A stretch of 64,000 nucleotides of DNA from Lunularia cruciata (GCA_948567375.1 OX419762.1:31191465-31255464); one strand, 5' to 3'. Counted from the first letter of the stretch, positions 31,568 to 42,756 are shown. The notes: generated from the sequence alone by a model not told the origin. Numbers and translations are program-made.

Positions 31568-32059
31568 GTAAAAGATTGAGGAGAGAAATAGAAGGATGGA
31601 AGATCGGAGTGAAAAATCACATTGGAACTCTTGAATGAGGAAACTCTAAATGCCTAGCATGAGCTTAGTTTTTGCTTTTATAGGAAATTATACAAGGCTC
31701 TTGAGAAGTTTCTCAAAAAGCTTCCTTAAGCCGTCTTCTTAGAGTGAAAGTCAAGCTAACCAAGAAGCTTCTCAAGACGTTTCCTTCTAGAAGCCACCTA
31801 CTTGGCATGTGAGGTAAGCTAGTTAGGGAGCTTCTCAAGAAATTTCCCTCAAGAAGCCACCTACTTGGCATGCAAGGTAAGCTATCCAAGAAGCTTTCTC
31901 CTAAAAGTCACCACTTGGCATGCACATTACCCAATACTTGGAAGGTACCAAGTAACTTCCTAGACGCTTCTAGAATATTCTTATAATTCTTGGCTAATTT
32001 GGCATATTTTCTACTTTGTTAGTATTGATTAACTTGTTGGTAAACTCCATATTGTTACA
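31568..32059 (-). repeat. A3 5' LTR
   Basis: A 492-bp LTR ending TTGTTACA on the plus strand, partner of 18309-18808, with the same CTACTTGGCATG repeats (about 31795-31925). Confidence 0.9.
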
Positions 32060-32064
32060 ACAAA
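32060..32064. repeat. A3 target site duplication, right (ACAAA)
   Basis: Second copy of ACAAA after the right A3 LTR end TTGTTACA. Confidence 0.9.
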
Positions 32065-32330
32065 TCTCTTGTCTACCTCAAGACATATAATGATCTATCT
32101 TGTTGATAGATTTGTTGGGTAGAGTGGAGAGCATGGTTCAACATGACAATCATATATGTGGAAGGTAAAAAGCAACTTGTAGATGCAGTCACCCAAATGC
32201 CTATGGTGACCAATCTGGTAATAGAGGTTAAAATGAACCCAAAATTCTGGCCAAGATCCGTATTGCTACAAAGATTGACCCACAAGTTGTAGGATCTCAA
32301 TCATCAAAGGCATAACTAATACCTAAGAAA
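32065..32330 (+). pseudogene. B2 RNase H end (fossil)
   Basis: Resumes the B2 reading cut by A3: [20 protein letters not shown] near 32140-32200 matches [20 protein letters not shown] of B1, followed by the NPKFWP segment. Confidence 0.85.
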
Positions 32331-33029
32331 TCACCTTCCGTAAGGGCAGGTTATGGATACTAGATGCTCTAGACCTAAGAACCACCATCCTACCAGAATG
32401 TCATAATTTTGCCATTGAAGGTCACATTGGAGTGGAAAAGACCTTACATGCACACACCACTATTATTGGCCCAAGATGAGCACCATGTGATGGAGTACGT
32501 TCAAAGCTACCAACTCTATCAAAAAAGTAAAGCCTCTAATCAAGCTTCTATAGGACTCCTTCAATCCTTCCCTACTCTTACACAACATTGGGAGTAGGTC
32601 AACATGGATCTAGTTTATGAATTGCCCAAGATCACCTCAAGTTTTGACTCCATTGTAGGCTTTGTAGACCAACTCAACAAAATGATTCATGTGTGTCCTA
32701 CAACTAAGAGTGTGATTGCTCTACAATTAGCTCAATTGTCTTTAGCTATGGTATTTTCTCACTATGGCTTATCTTGAGTGCTCATCATTGATCATGCTCT
32801 AAACTCAATTCACTAGTTTGTTTAGGAGAACACTCTTTGGCGTCTTCAAAACCAAACTTGCTATGTCTATGGCATACAATCCACAAATCAATTGAAAAAT
32901 AAAGTAGGCCAATTGCACTATCAAAGACATGCTCTGGGCTTCACTTTAGATGAGCAAGAAAGGTATGACACCTTACTTCCATTGGTGAAATTTTCTTACA
33001 ACATATCAATCAATGCATCTACATGGGTC
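32331..33029 (+). pseudogene. B2 integrase, first part (fossil)
   Basis: Contains ECHNFAIEGHIGVEKT-like zinc-binding sequence near 32400-32440, YQLYQKSKASNQASIGLLQS (32505-32560), the SFDSIVGFVDQLNKMIHV core segment near 32640-32690, and KFSYNISINAST-like sequence near 32985. It is interrupted by a solo C LTR in the segment before the chromodomain. Confidence 0.85.
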
Positions 33030-33720
33030 TATGAGCCAGCCTATCTCTCACTCAAAATGAACCTTTGATGGTTATTGTGGTAGCATACCATGGACTAAGA
33101 AGACAAAGAACCTCAACTCCATCATACTTCTCCAAGGCTAACACTCCAAGACTCAAGAAATTGCTCTCTAGAGAACTAATGAGAGAGAGAGATAGTTGCA
33201 AATGAAAGGATGATGAGTACCTCCTCATCCCTAGTTTATATATCTGTGAAATAATTATGCACTAATGTTACTAATTATTGGGGTAACTCAAGTTACTAAA
33301 TTTTTTTTAATTAAAATCAAAAAGCTAAAGGAATATCCATACTCATGGGAAGATTCTCCTAAGCATGTGGTCTTATCTTGACCCAACCACTAGGTCAAGG
33401 ATTCCTTCATATGGGCTTCCCTTGGACTTTAGAAGAATCCAAAACAAAAAGGCTTGTGGGTCCAAGAGTTCTCAACTCTTTCCTCAAAGCCAAACACCTA
33501 AGAATAATACCAAGTCAATACACTAGAATCCAAAATAGTGGTACTCATCTTTTCTACTTCCTCTAAAGTAAGATCACCTCTATCTTAGCTATGACTAATT
33601 TTAGCTAATCATGACTAAGGTAGAACCATGTTTTATCTCTATATAAATAATATCTCTCAAGTACTTATAAAACCAAACTAAATATCACAATACCACACAC
33701 ATGCATAAATTGGTGTTACA
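33030..33720 (-). repeat. Solo LTR of family C inside B2 integrase
   Basis: A 691-bp C LTR in minus orientation, from TATGAGCC to GGTGTTACA. Flanks GGGTC (33025-33029) and GGTCA (33721-33725) indicate a 4-bp (GGTC) target duplication; B2 rejoins on removal. The plus strand carries the complement of the family TATA box (TTTATATATCTG, about 33236). Confidence 0.9.
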
Positions 33721-34165
33721 GGTCACACTTATTCTTCCTCATGTAAGGAGACATCCTTTCACACCTTCAAGCTTGGTAAAGATCCACCCAATGGCTATAA
33801 AACTTGATGCTATCAACACTTTTGTTTCTAGAGTCCAATAGGGTGTTGAGAATGCCAAGCATAGGTAGTAGATAGCCCAAAATCAACAACAAAAATGTAG
33901 ATGCACATCATAAGCACATAGAGTTCAACATTGGGGATCATGTGTGGTTATCCATAGCCAAACTTACTTGTAAGCTCACATTTTGTTTTATTGGACCTTC
34001 TCCCATCATCTATCAAATCAATGCAATGACCTATCACCTTGAGCTACCGCCACACATAAATATACATCCAATGTTCCATGTTTCCTTGCTATATAGATAT
34101 GCACTCCAACTACTCCACTTTTCTTCCATACAAGAAGTTAGACCTTGTCCAACACTCATTGATGG
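33721..34165 (+). pseudogene. B2 integrase, second part (fossil)
   Basis: Resumes the B2 integrase: IKLDAINTFVSRVQ near 33796-33840, FNIGDHVWLSIAKL near 33930-33960, GPSPIIYQINAMTYHLELPP and IHPMFHVSLLYRYA near 34000-34110 match the B1 segments one for one. Confidence 0.88.
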
Positions 34166-34382
34166 CACAAAGGAATACAAATACATATAGGTCAAATACA
34201 AGTCAAATTTCTTCTCTAGAAATGCATCTATGGTACTTGCCGTCCATGTGTGGAATATCTTATACATTGGAAAGGGTACTCATTATATGAGATAACATGG
34301 GATCCCGTAGCTAACTTGACCAATGCAAAGGTGTTAGTGCAATCTTTTGAGCAACAAATTTGCAACAATGACTTTGTGTCTT
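34166..34382 (+). pseudogene. B2 chromodomain (fossil)
   Basis: Follows LIDGTKEYKY, the start of the B1 chromodomain (VIDGTKEYEVEQIL). The rest, up to the QQICNNDFVS end near 34350-34383, is collinear with B1 but decayed. Confidence 0.7.
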
Positions 34383-34383
34383 A

Positions 34384-34398
34384 AAAGAGGAGAGGTTT
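34384..34398 (+). other. B2 polypurine tract
   Basis: AAAAGAGGAGAGGTT directly before the 3' LTR start TGTAATATC, matching B1. Confidence 0.85.
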
Positions 34399-34478
34399 GT
34401 AATATCATAAGCTTGAAATATTATCTAGAGGTGGAAATTGGCTTGTTTATATCTTGAGGGATGTTATACATGATGGTT
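34399..34478 (+). repeat. B2 3' LTR, first piece
   Basis: First 80 bp of the LTR, matching 15634-15710, up to the C1 insertion point; it resumes at 42269. Confidence 0.88.
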
Positions 34479-35155
34479 TGTAACACCCATTTATGCATGC
34501 ATGTGCTATTGTGATATTTAGTTTGGTATTATGAGTACTTGAGAGATATTATTTATATAGAGATAAATGATGGTTTTACATTAGTCATGATTAGCTAAAG
34601 TAAGTCATAGCTAAGATAGAAAGGAACTTAATTTAGAGGAAGTCAAAAAGATGAGCACTCCTAGTTTGGATACTAATGTGTTGACTTGGTATCATTCCTA
34701 ATGTTAGCTTTGAGGAAAGAGTTGAGAACTCTTGGAGCCACAAGCCTTTTTGTTTTGGATTCTTCTAAAGTCCAAGGATAGCTCATGTGAAAGAATCCTT
34801 GACTTAGTGGTTGGGTCAAGATAAGATTACATGCTTAAGAGAATATTCTCATGAGTATGAATATTCCTTTAGCCTTTTGACTTTATTTGATTTTTAGCCT
34901 AATAACTTGAGTTATTGTAGTAATTAGCAACTTTGGTGCATAACTATTTCACAAGTATATAAACTAGGGGTGAGGAGGTACTCATCATCCTTTCATTTAC
35001 AACTATTTGTCTCTCTCATTGAGTTCTCTAGTGAGCAATGGTTTGAGTCTTGGAGTAGTATGATGGGGGTGGGGTTTGTTGCCTCCTTAGTCCATGGTGC
35101 GCTACCATAATAGCCATTAGAGGTTCATTCTAAGTGAGAGACAGACCGGCTCACA
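34479..35155 (+). repeat. C1 5' LTR
   Basis: 677 bp, TGTAACACC...GCTCACA. Homologous copies are the two solo LTRs (19444-29843, 33030-33720), the 3' LTR and the C2 LTR. Confidence 0.9.
34956..34963 (+). promoter_or_regulatory. C family LTR TATA box
   Basis: TATATAAA within ACAAGTATATAAACTAGGGG. The box and its flanks are conserved in the 3' LTR (about 42052-42060) and in both solo LTRs, which makes it the likely Pol II promoter of the family. Confidence 0.65.
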
Positions 35156-35176
35156 TTTTTGGTTCTATTGTTGGGA
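35156..35176 (+). other. C1 primer-binding site (Asp-tRNA-like, decayed)
   Basis: TTTTGGTTCTATTGTTGGGA resembles TTTTGGCGCCGTTGCCGGGGA, the site used by many plant Tat/Athila elements; the differences are mainly CpG-type transitions. Confidence 0.6.
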
Positions 35177-35189
35177 CTTCTCTAAAAGG

Positions 35190-36480
35190 CAAGATAATGT
35201 TCCATGTACAATTCTATATTAGACAAAAAGAGGCTATGAGAGCTCACTTGGAGAGAACATTAGAGGAAGAGAGGGCTGAACTTATGTTAGAGAACTTGGA
35301 CCCATTTATATACACTATAGTTCATTATGATGTCTTTGAGGTGACTTTGTATATCTTGTATACGAGCGGATTTGGGAAGATTGTGTGAGGTGGATTGCAG
35401 ATTTTGGAGATTACAATGATTTTGGATAAAATATCAAGCTTGAGATCTAGACTTGAGATTTCTACATATGATAGCTTGGGTTATCTTTCAATTATCACAT
35501 TTGAAATTATTGTGAGAGCTAGTACAAACATTGAGCTAGAATTTTTGAGAGTTGATAGTATAATCTGCTCTCGTAACTATATGCTCTTTGGAAATTTGTA
35601 TGGAGTCTGCCATTTCTTCATTTTTCAATAGATGGTTTTGAAAACTTTCCAAGAATATTAAGTGCCTAGTATTTTACCTTTTGCCTCAAAAGTTAGAGAG
35701 AGGTAGTTCATTTGCAAAAAGTTATGAGTTTTAAAGTGAGGGGGATGGTTTTCAAACCAAATCTGTAATACATGTGATGAATAGAAAGGTGCATAGACCA
35801 AATGGCTCCATGAAAAGATCTGAAATTTTGCAAAAGAAGACACCCTAGGGTTTTTATCAAATTTAATTTTTTTTAGAGAACTATGATATACCAGTTGAGA
35901 GAATTTAGTGACATTATGAGAAGGGGTCAATTCAACATAGTTGAGATCTCATGCATGAGGAGTGTGAGAGCAACAAAAAGTATGTATGATTGTTTAGACT
36001 CATCTTGGGAACATGGATGGTCACCAAGGGTAGAATTTGAGGCTATGTAAGGTTCCCCAAGGGTTTGAGGTGATTGAAGGGATGGATATGAGGAAAAGAG
36101 AGTTTAGAATAGAATTTGAAAAGAGTGTTGAGTGGATCCAAAAATATACACCACGTGGAGGAAAGAGTGAATCTAAATGTTTTTTTATGTAGAGAGAAGG
36201 GACATAAGGCAAGTTCATGTCCATTGACCTTTGAGAGCAAGAGATTGAGGCAAAGGAGAGGCTTACTTGACTTGGGTTTGCATGTTGGACCTTCTTCACC
36301 AAGATTGAGAAGGAGAAGATCTAAGACCAAGGAGTTGTGGTGGTTTGTGAAGTGGAAGGACTTCCAAAAAGACATGAGTGTAGTAGAGTAATAGCACTTT
36401 TGGAAGCTTTGGTGAAGGATCTTGGAGAGAGTCTTAGTACAACTATAGGAATACTACCACCTTCATCATCTAGTTCTCAA
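35190..36480 (+). pseudogene. C1 extra ORF before gag (fossil)
   Basis: A 1.3-kb coding-like region between primer site and gag. Segments: AMRAHLERTLEEERAELMLENLDPF (35233-35307, helical), a middle part with scattered similarity to C2, a FEKSVEWIQKYTPRGGK segment (about 36108-36158), a zinc-knuckle-like C-x4-H-x4-C (CREKGHKASSC, about 36187-36219) and a Ser-rich end near 36470. C2 carries the same region in the same order (55330-56560). Function is unknown; Ogre ORF1 is the nearest precedent by position. Confidence 0.65.
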
Positions 36481-36719
36481 GATTAACGATGGAGATAATC
36501 TTTCAACTTATGGATAAACTATCCATGAAGGTTTGATTAATATGCACTCTAGGATTTGGTGTTGCTTTAGAAATCTTGGAGCAACCTGAAACTTTTTTTT
36601 CCCTAGGGTGGATTACTCTCAAATGGTGTTAGTCATGTATATACTCTATTAGTTATAGAGTGAGAGAAAAAAAAGAAAAAAAAGATTGAGAGAAAGAGAA
36701 AGATAGTGAGGGACTAGGA

Positions 36720-37660
36720 TGAGGAGAATTCTAGTTTTCTTTGTTTAGGATGGAGAAGATGTAGAGGCCTTTGTGAGAGACTTCAAGAGAGCTTGCACAG
36801 GAAACAATGAGAGGAGGAAGAATGAGTGGATCTCATTATTACCAGATTTCTTTGAAGATGCAACCCTTACATGGTATGAGTCAGAATACCAAAAGAGAGA
36901 GAAGAGAGATGGGCAAGAAGAGGCTTGGGAGAGTTTGACTTCAGCACTCATTGAAAACTTTCTTCCAGCTGAGAGTTATGAGAGATTGATGAGTGAATTT
37001 ATCTTCTTCAAATAAAGAGATGGAGAGAAAGTGAGAGTTTATGTAGAAAGAGTGGAGAAGTTGGAGTCCAGATTTTGCATAGTGTTGAGGAAGGGTGGGA
37101 AGATGTAGAGACTATCATGAGTGACATAGGGGCCATGCTCACCAAGAATTTTGTGGGAGGGTTGAGACTACATATTAGAAGCAAGGTGAGATATGAGAAA
37201 CCTTCTTCTAAGGTTGAAGCTATCAAGATTGCAAAATTGTATGGCGGAGAGTTTGGAAGGGAATGAGAGTGATTTGGTGGTGAAGAAGGTTGTGCATCCT
37301 CCTCAAGGCTACAAGTATGGTAGAACTTATGATACTTTGGTGGCAAGGGTTGCACAACAAGTAGCAATTGATCCAATTCTTGCATCTCTACTAAAAGATC
37401 CACTTCAAACCATCATAGAACAACTTGCAGATCTCAAGATCAATGTATGCAACTATGGGAGAAGAGAGTGGTAGATCAAAATGTGGGGAGAAGGCCTAGG
37501 AGTTATGGAAGCTATCCATATAGAAGAGTCCAACCAACCAACAATTTCAATGATACAACTTGTTTTGGTTGTGGAGGAAGAGGTCACATCCAAAGGAATT
37601 GCCCAAATTCTACTTCCCATGGAAGAAGGGGTTATGAGAGAGCCAATTAGAGGGAAAGAG
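36720..37660 (+). pseudogene. C1 gag (fossil)
   Basis: The retrotransposon gag domain is clear: VEAFVRDFKRACTGN, LLPDFFEDATLTWYESEYQ, EEAWESLTSALIENFLP (36760-36975), then EKVRVYVERVEKLESRF. Near the end is a CCHC knuckle, CFGCGGRGHIQRNCP (37561-37605). An Arg-rich patch precedes the knuckle. Confidence 0.9.
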
Positions 37661-38570
37661 GGAGGTAGTGAAACCCAAGTGGCTCCTAATCCAAAAAAAG
37701 ATAAAGAGATAGCATCCATAGATATGATTGCGAGGAAGTATGAGAAGGAGGAGTGCTCAAACTGCAAAAGTCTTAATTTAGAGCTTTTGGCACAAGAGAA
37801 GAAGAGAACTTGTTATGTAGAGGATGTACACTCCTCTCAAGGATTTGCTCCTAGTAAGGATACTCTTATGTCTCCTAAGATTACTTGCACCTCAACACCA
37901 TCAATAACAAAGACTCCAAGAAAGAAGTTTAGGATGGAGGACTTCTTGATCTTAAAGTAACAATGAAACTGCAATTTGTTAGAAGGTGTTGGGACACACA
38001 AGGCTAACATCATAGTGGACCAACTGATTGCTTTAAATCCTACCTTGAGAAAGGAGCTTAGAGGAGGTTTGAGTTCTACAAGGAATAAGAGGAAGAAGAA
38101 GGTAAAAGCTCCAATGTCAATGGAGGTGGTGGATGCTAAACTAGCACCATGGGAGGCTTGTGAATATGCCTCCAAGATTGATATGAGAATGAATAGTCAC
38201 AATATTAAGGATGCACTTGTTGATAGAGGATCAGCAATGAATGCCTGATAGAAAGGTTGATGAAGAAGTCGGGTATGCTACCCTCTAGACCTCCAACATT
38301 TGTGGGTGAGCATGGAAAACAAGCAACAGGTTTGACTAGTGGGTGATCGATAGGGTGGTAGTTTCAATTATGGAAGTTCAAAATCTCATGACTTTCCAAG
38401 TCTTGAAGGATTCAAGTTATGATTTGCTCCTTGGGAGGCAATGGTTGAGAGCAACACACACAACTCATTGATGGCACAAAGGGCACTTGAGGATTGGGCT
38501 ATCAAACCATAGAGTTAAAGTTCATGTAACTAACACCACCAACACTTCACATTTAGATACACCATCTTTT
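37661..38570 (+). pseudogene. C1 protease region (fossil)
   Basis: A Lys/Glu-rich linker with a Cys pair leads to IKDALVDRGSAMN (about 38200-38245), the likely aspartic protease active-site region, and YDLLLGRQWLRATHTTH-like sequence (about 38410-38470), the protease C-terminal G-R-x-W-L segment of Tat-type elements. Confidence 0.75.
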
Positions 38571-39690
38571 GATTATTAGGGATCAAATTCAAAAGAAGGA
38601 GCTTCAGGTGTGGACACAAACATGAAAGAAAAGACTTCCACAAAGGAGGATGAATCTGAATCTGATTCAAATATGTATCCCTTGTGTGCTATGGATTTTG
38701 CACCTAAGCCAGAGGTTTTGAAGGACCCAAATAAATCACCATTGATAGTTGAGGAGATAGAGAGGAGGTGATCTACCCTCAAGTATGGTCCAAATGTTAC
38801 CAAGGAGGAGAAGGTGAGATTTGAGTAGATTTTCTACAAGTTCATCCGTGTGTTTACTTTTAGTTACAAGGATCTAAAGGAAGTCACCTTGGAGGAGCAC
38901 AAGATTGAGGTGGAGTCACATGCAAGACCAACCTACCAAAAGCAACATTGTGTTAGTCTACCAATGTCTTTGGTTGTGAAAGAGGAGATTGATAAGCTCA
39001 AGGAGGCCGGATTTATCTTTGAGGTGGAGAATTCAAAATGGGTGTCTCCAATTGTGATTGTGAAGAAAAATAATGGCAAGCTTTGGGTATGTATGGATTA
39101 CAAGAAACTCAATGTTGTTACTAAGAAGGACTATTACTCTTTTCCATTCATTGATGATATCTTGGAGGAGGTTGTAGGTCATGTGAGGTACAATTTTGGA
39201 GATGGTTATATTGGGTATAACCAAATCAAGATTACACCAGAGCATCAACAAATCACCACATTCACCATACCTTTGAGGAACTTATGCTTTCAAGGTCATG
39301 ACTTCTAGGCTTTGCAATTCTCTAGCCACATTCCAATGATTCATGAACAAGGTGTTTGAACCTTTCATTGGGAACTTTGTGAGAGACTTCATTGATGAAT
39401 TTTGTGCCTATGGGAGCAAGGAGGAGCACTTTGAGCACCTGATCAAGGTCTTGCAATGCTTGGATGAACCAAATGCATCACTCAACCCAAAGAAGTTCAT
39501 TTTTGGTTGTGAAGAAGGTCTAATTTTGGGGCACATCATCTCCAAGGATGGAATAGTAGTTGACCTTGAGAAGGTGAGGAAAATCTTAGACCTTCCATTC
39601 CCTTGAAGCCTGACCAAGTTACACCAATTCTTGAGGATGGTTGGGTACTATAGGAGATTCATCTTCTCATTTTTCCAATAACTTATGCAT
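38571..39690 (+). pseudogene. C1 reverse transcriptase (fossil)
   Basis: Approach FTFSYKDLKEVTLE, then IDKLKEAGFIFEVENSKWVS, VWVCMDYKKLNVVTKKDYY-like sequence, YIGYNQIKITPEHQQ (38850-39308), FIDEFCAYG at the catalytic region (39391), FIFGCEEGLILGHIISKDGI and the junction segment near 39640. The K-K-D-(Y/F)-(Y/P) and E-H-Q-Q signatures place it with Tat-type RTs. Confidence 0.88.
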
Positions 39691-40200
39691 TGACCATCTA
39701 CATGAAGAAGGATGTGGAATACATGGTGATTTTGGAGGACAAGAAGGCTCTCAAAGCTTTTGAGGAAGCAATCCCCTACTACAGCTCTAATTCTTGCTAA
39801 ACATGATTGGAGTAAGTCTTTCATCCTCTACATTTATGCTTCCTTTGTAGCTTTAAGATGCACTCTTAGTCGATTGGACCAAGATGGACATGATCATCCA
39901 ATAGCTTATGTTAGTAGGCATATGGTTCCAGCAAAAAAGAACTACTCTATCATGGAGAGAGAAAGGTTGGCAATGATCTTTGGTCTCAAGAAGTTTAGAC
40001 ACTACTTGATTGGAGGGAAGCCACCATTGTCATGGATCACAAGGCTTTAAAGTACATCTTCAACAAGCCTAATGTGGAAGGGAGGCTAGCAAGGTGGATG
40101 ATACTATTGTCTAAGTATGATAACACCATTGAGGATAGGTCAGGGAAGAAATATGCAAATGCTGATTTGTTATCTAGGGCCTATGATCATGATGGAGATG
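39691..40200 (+). pseudogene. C1 RNase H (fossil)
   Basis: FILYIYASFVALRCTLSRLD, HPIAYVSRHMVPAKKNYS, MERERLAMIFGLKKFRHYL and DHKALKYIFNKPN, ending with GKKYANADLLSR, are RNase H segments in order (39810-40190). Confidence 0.88.
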
Positions 40201-41345
40201 AGCCAATGGATGATTCCTTCCTAGATGAGGAGCTCATGACAAACTCAGTCACTCAAGAGGTTCCAATGGAGTACAAGGAGATTGTGGACTTTGTTACAAG
40301 AGGTAACTATCCAAAAGGAATACATGCTAGGGAGAGGAAGGCCCTTGCAGCAAGATCTATACCTTACACAATGGTGGAGGATACTATTTTTCACCAAGGG
40401 GCAGATGGTCTAATTTGGGTAAGGAAGAGTCTATCTTACTCATGAAAGAGTTTCATGAAGGTTTAGTGTGTGGAGGAAACTTTGCAAGAAAGGTGACTGC
40501 TTTCAAGATTCTAGATGCAAGTTACCATTGGAGAGGGATTTTCAAGGATTGTCTTGATTATTGCAAAACTTGTCATGTTTGTCAAGCTTATGCTAGAAAG
40601 TCTATTTCCACTCCACCAATTAAATCAATTCCATTGCTAAGATCTTTTGAGAAGTAGGGAATTGATTTTGTAGGTCCTCTCAATAGAACCCCAAGGAACA
40701 ATGGATACATTGCGGTAGTTATTGATTATCTTACCAAGTGAATTGAGGCTAGACCATTGAGGGACAAGGATGAAGATGAAGTTGGGATATTTCCTTATGA
40801 ATGCATTATCACTAGGTTTGGGTGCCCTTTGGAGTTGGTTTCTAATAGAGGAGGAGAGTTTACAAGAAGCATTAGTATAGCCATGTTACAACATTTCTTT
40901 ATCACACATAGAGTAACTACATCTTATAGGCCAAATTCCAATGGCTTGGCAGAGAGAACCAATCAGACCTTGTGCATGATGTTGGACAAAGATGCAGAAA
41001 TGGAAGGGGCTAAACATCATTGGGATAAGAGGATTTATGCAATTTGGAGATAATATAGGACAACCATGAAGATTTTCATTGGATATTCTCCATTTCAATT
41101 GGTATATGGTATTGATTCTATGTTACCTATTCACATTGATCTTCCTTCCTTCCAAAGCACTCATAGGAGATTGAACAAAGCACAAGGAGGTGATGTAGAG
41201 AAGTCAAGGAATGATCAACTCATGGAATTGGAAGAGGCAAGAATAGTTGCTATGGTTCAAGTGGAGCAAGCCCAAATGAGACAAAAGCAGAGCTATGACA
41301 AGAGGCAAGGCAAGAAGAAAGTGGAGCCTTTCAAATAAGGTGATT
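40201..41345 (+). pseudogene. C1 integrase (fossil)
   Basis: Zinc-binding HEGLVCGGNFARKVTAFK with CKTCHVCQAYARK (40449-40600), core start IDFVGPLNRTPRNNGYIAVV (near 40660-40720), ITRFGCPLELVSNRGGEF and YRPNSNGLAERTNQTL (40808-40970), end region GYSPFQLVYGIDSMLP (41080-41130) and a charged tail RQKQSYDKRQGKKKVEPF. No chromodomain follows. Confidence 0.9.
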
Positions 41346-41573
41346 GGGTAATGTTGTTTGATTCCATTTGATTCAAGAGAGTGCAAGAGAAGTTTTGCCT
41401 AAGTACTTTGGACTTTCCATAGTGGAGAAGGTGTGGGGCAATTACACCTATGATCTCAAGGAGTTGGGAGGAAGATCCTTTGATAGGATTAACCATGATA
41501 AGTTGAAGATGATCATAGAAGGTAGAGAGACTTTCACTTTGAAGGTAAAGTAAAATCTTAGTCCAAGGATAAA

Positions 41574-42268
41574 TGTTACACCTATTTACGCATATATGTG
41601 CTATTATGATATTTAGTTTGGTATTACAAATACTTGAGAGATAGTATTTATATAAAGATAAATGATGGTTCTACATTAGTCATGATTAGCTAAAGTTAGT
41701 CAAAACTAAGATAGAAGAGACCTTACTATAATGGAAGTGGAAAAGATGAGCACCACTATTTTGGATACTAGTGTGTTGACTTTGTATTATTCCTGGGTGT
41801 TTTGCTTTGAGGAAAGAGTTGAAAACTCTTTGAGCCACAAGCCTTTATGTTTTGGATGCTTTTATAGTCAAAGGATAGCCCATGAGAAGGAATCTTTGAC
41901 TTAGTGGTTGGGTCAAGATAAAAACACATGCTTAGGAGAATATTCTTATGAGTATAGATATTCTTTTAGCTTTTTGACTTTATTTGACTTTTAGCCTAGC
42001 AACTTGAGTTACTCTAGTAATTAGTAACTTTGATGTGTAACTATTTCACAAGTATATAAACTAGGGGTGAGGAGATACTCATCATCCTTTCATTTGTAAT
42101 TATCTCTCTCTCTCTCATTAAGTTCCCTGATGAGCAATGGTTTGAGTCTTGGAGTGTTAGCCTTGGAAGAGTATGATGGAGTTGGGGTTCTTTGCCTTCT
42201 TAGTCTATGGTGTGTTACCATAATAGCCATCAGAGGTTCATCTTGAGTGAGAGACATGCCGGCTCACA
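41574..42268 (+). repeat. C1 3' LTR
   Basis: 695 bp, TGTTACACC...GCTCACA, partner of 34479-35155. Confidence 0.9.
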
Positions 42269-42751
42269 TCTCTAAGTAGATCAGATAGAGATATCACCAG
42301 AAGAGTACCTTTATTAATAGTGTAGAGGTCAAAAACACCTTGAAAACTTCATAGTTGATTTTGGAGGCCTAAACGGATGATGTTAGGCCTCAAAAAATGA
42401 AAGATGCTATCCTTTGGGACAAAAACCATTGCTTTCTACCCCCTACATTTGTCTTGTCAGAATGATACCTCACTCATGTTGTTTTGAGCTTCTTATAGGA
42501 AGATATCCTAAGATCCAATCTAGTCAAACTGATTTGACCAACCAAATAGGATAAGGATCAACATGTCACCAATCCATGCAGCTAATCTAAGGGTGGAACT
42601 TGCTAACATATCACCAATCCATGTATTTGATCCAAGGACATAGTTCCCTTTGAGTGGATTCCCTCTATTATATAACAAAGACATGAGCATTCGAGTATTG
42701 AAGGATGATGCCTTGTGTTTCTCTTGCAATTTCTCCTGCCCAAACATTACA
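42269..42751 (+). repeat. B2 3' LTR, second piece
   Basis: 483 bp continuing the LTR cut by C1 (TCTAAGTAGATCAGATAGAG onward, as in 15706 onward) and ending CATTACA before the ATAAG duplication. Confidence 0.9.
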
Positions 42752-42756
42752 ATAAG
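42752..42756. repeat. B2 target site duplication, right (ATAAG)
   Basis: Second copy of ATAAG, directly after the LTR end CATTACA. Confidence 0.9.

Larger units (their letters stand above)
18309..32059 (-). mobile_element. A3: chromovirus inserted in B2, itself interrupted
   Basis: A minus-strand A-family element with both LTRs (18309-18808 and 31568-32059) and a perfect 5-bp target duplication ACAAA (18304-18308, 32060-32064). Pieces: 3' LTR, polypurine tract, chromodomain and integrase end (18809-19443), then, after the nested solo C LTR with element D, integrase core, RNase H, gag and primer site (29844-31567) and 5' LTR. The integrase sequence rejoins exactly across 19443/29844 when compared with A2. 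The LTRs are roughly 88-90% identical by eye; the coding region is much broken. Confidence 0.93.
34479..42268 (+). mobile_element. C1: Tat/Ogre-like Ty3/gypsy element, whole length
   Basis: A 7.8-kb plus-strand element inserted into the B2 3' LTR. It has LTRs 34479-35155 and 41574-42268, an Asp-tRNA-like primer site, an extra ORF region before gag, gag with a CCHC knuckle, protease, reverse transcriptase, RNase H and integrase. The RT and primer site resemble the plant Tat/Ogre group, and an ORF ahead of gag is known in Ogre elements. No chromodomain is seen. The target duplication is eroded (GGTT left, TCTC right). The LTRs differ by more than 10% by eye, and the coding part has a dozen or more breaks. 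Confidence 0.9.
15634..42751 (+). mobile_element. B2: old chromovirus split by nested insertions
   Basis: A plus-strand relative of B1 spread over 27 kb because later elements landed in it. Its own pieces are 15634-18308 (5' LTR, primer site, upstream block, gag, protease, RT/RNase H), 32060-33029 (RNase H end, integrase), 33721-34478 (integrase end, chromodomain, polypurine tract, start of 3' LTR) and 42269-42751 (rest of 3' LTR). The target duplication ATAAG flanks both ends (15629-15633, 42752-42756), and every junction rejoins collinear B sequence. The inserts are A3, a solo C LTR and C1. It is heavily decayed, with dozens of breaks. Confidence 0.92.

Noticed and set aside
29844-32059. 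A separate fourth family A element to the right of D
   Set aside because: The integrase sequence rejoins across 19443/29844, and the ACAAA duplication at 18304 and 32060 shows one element, A3.
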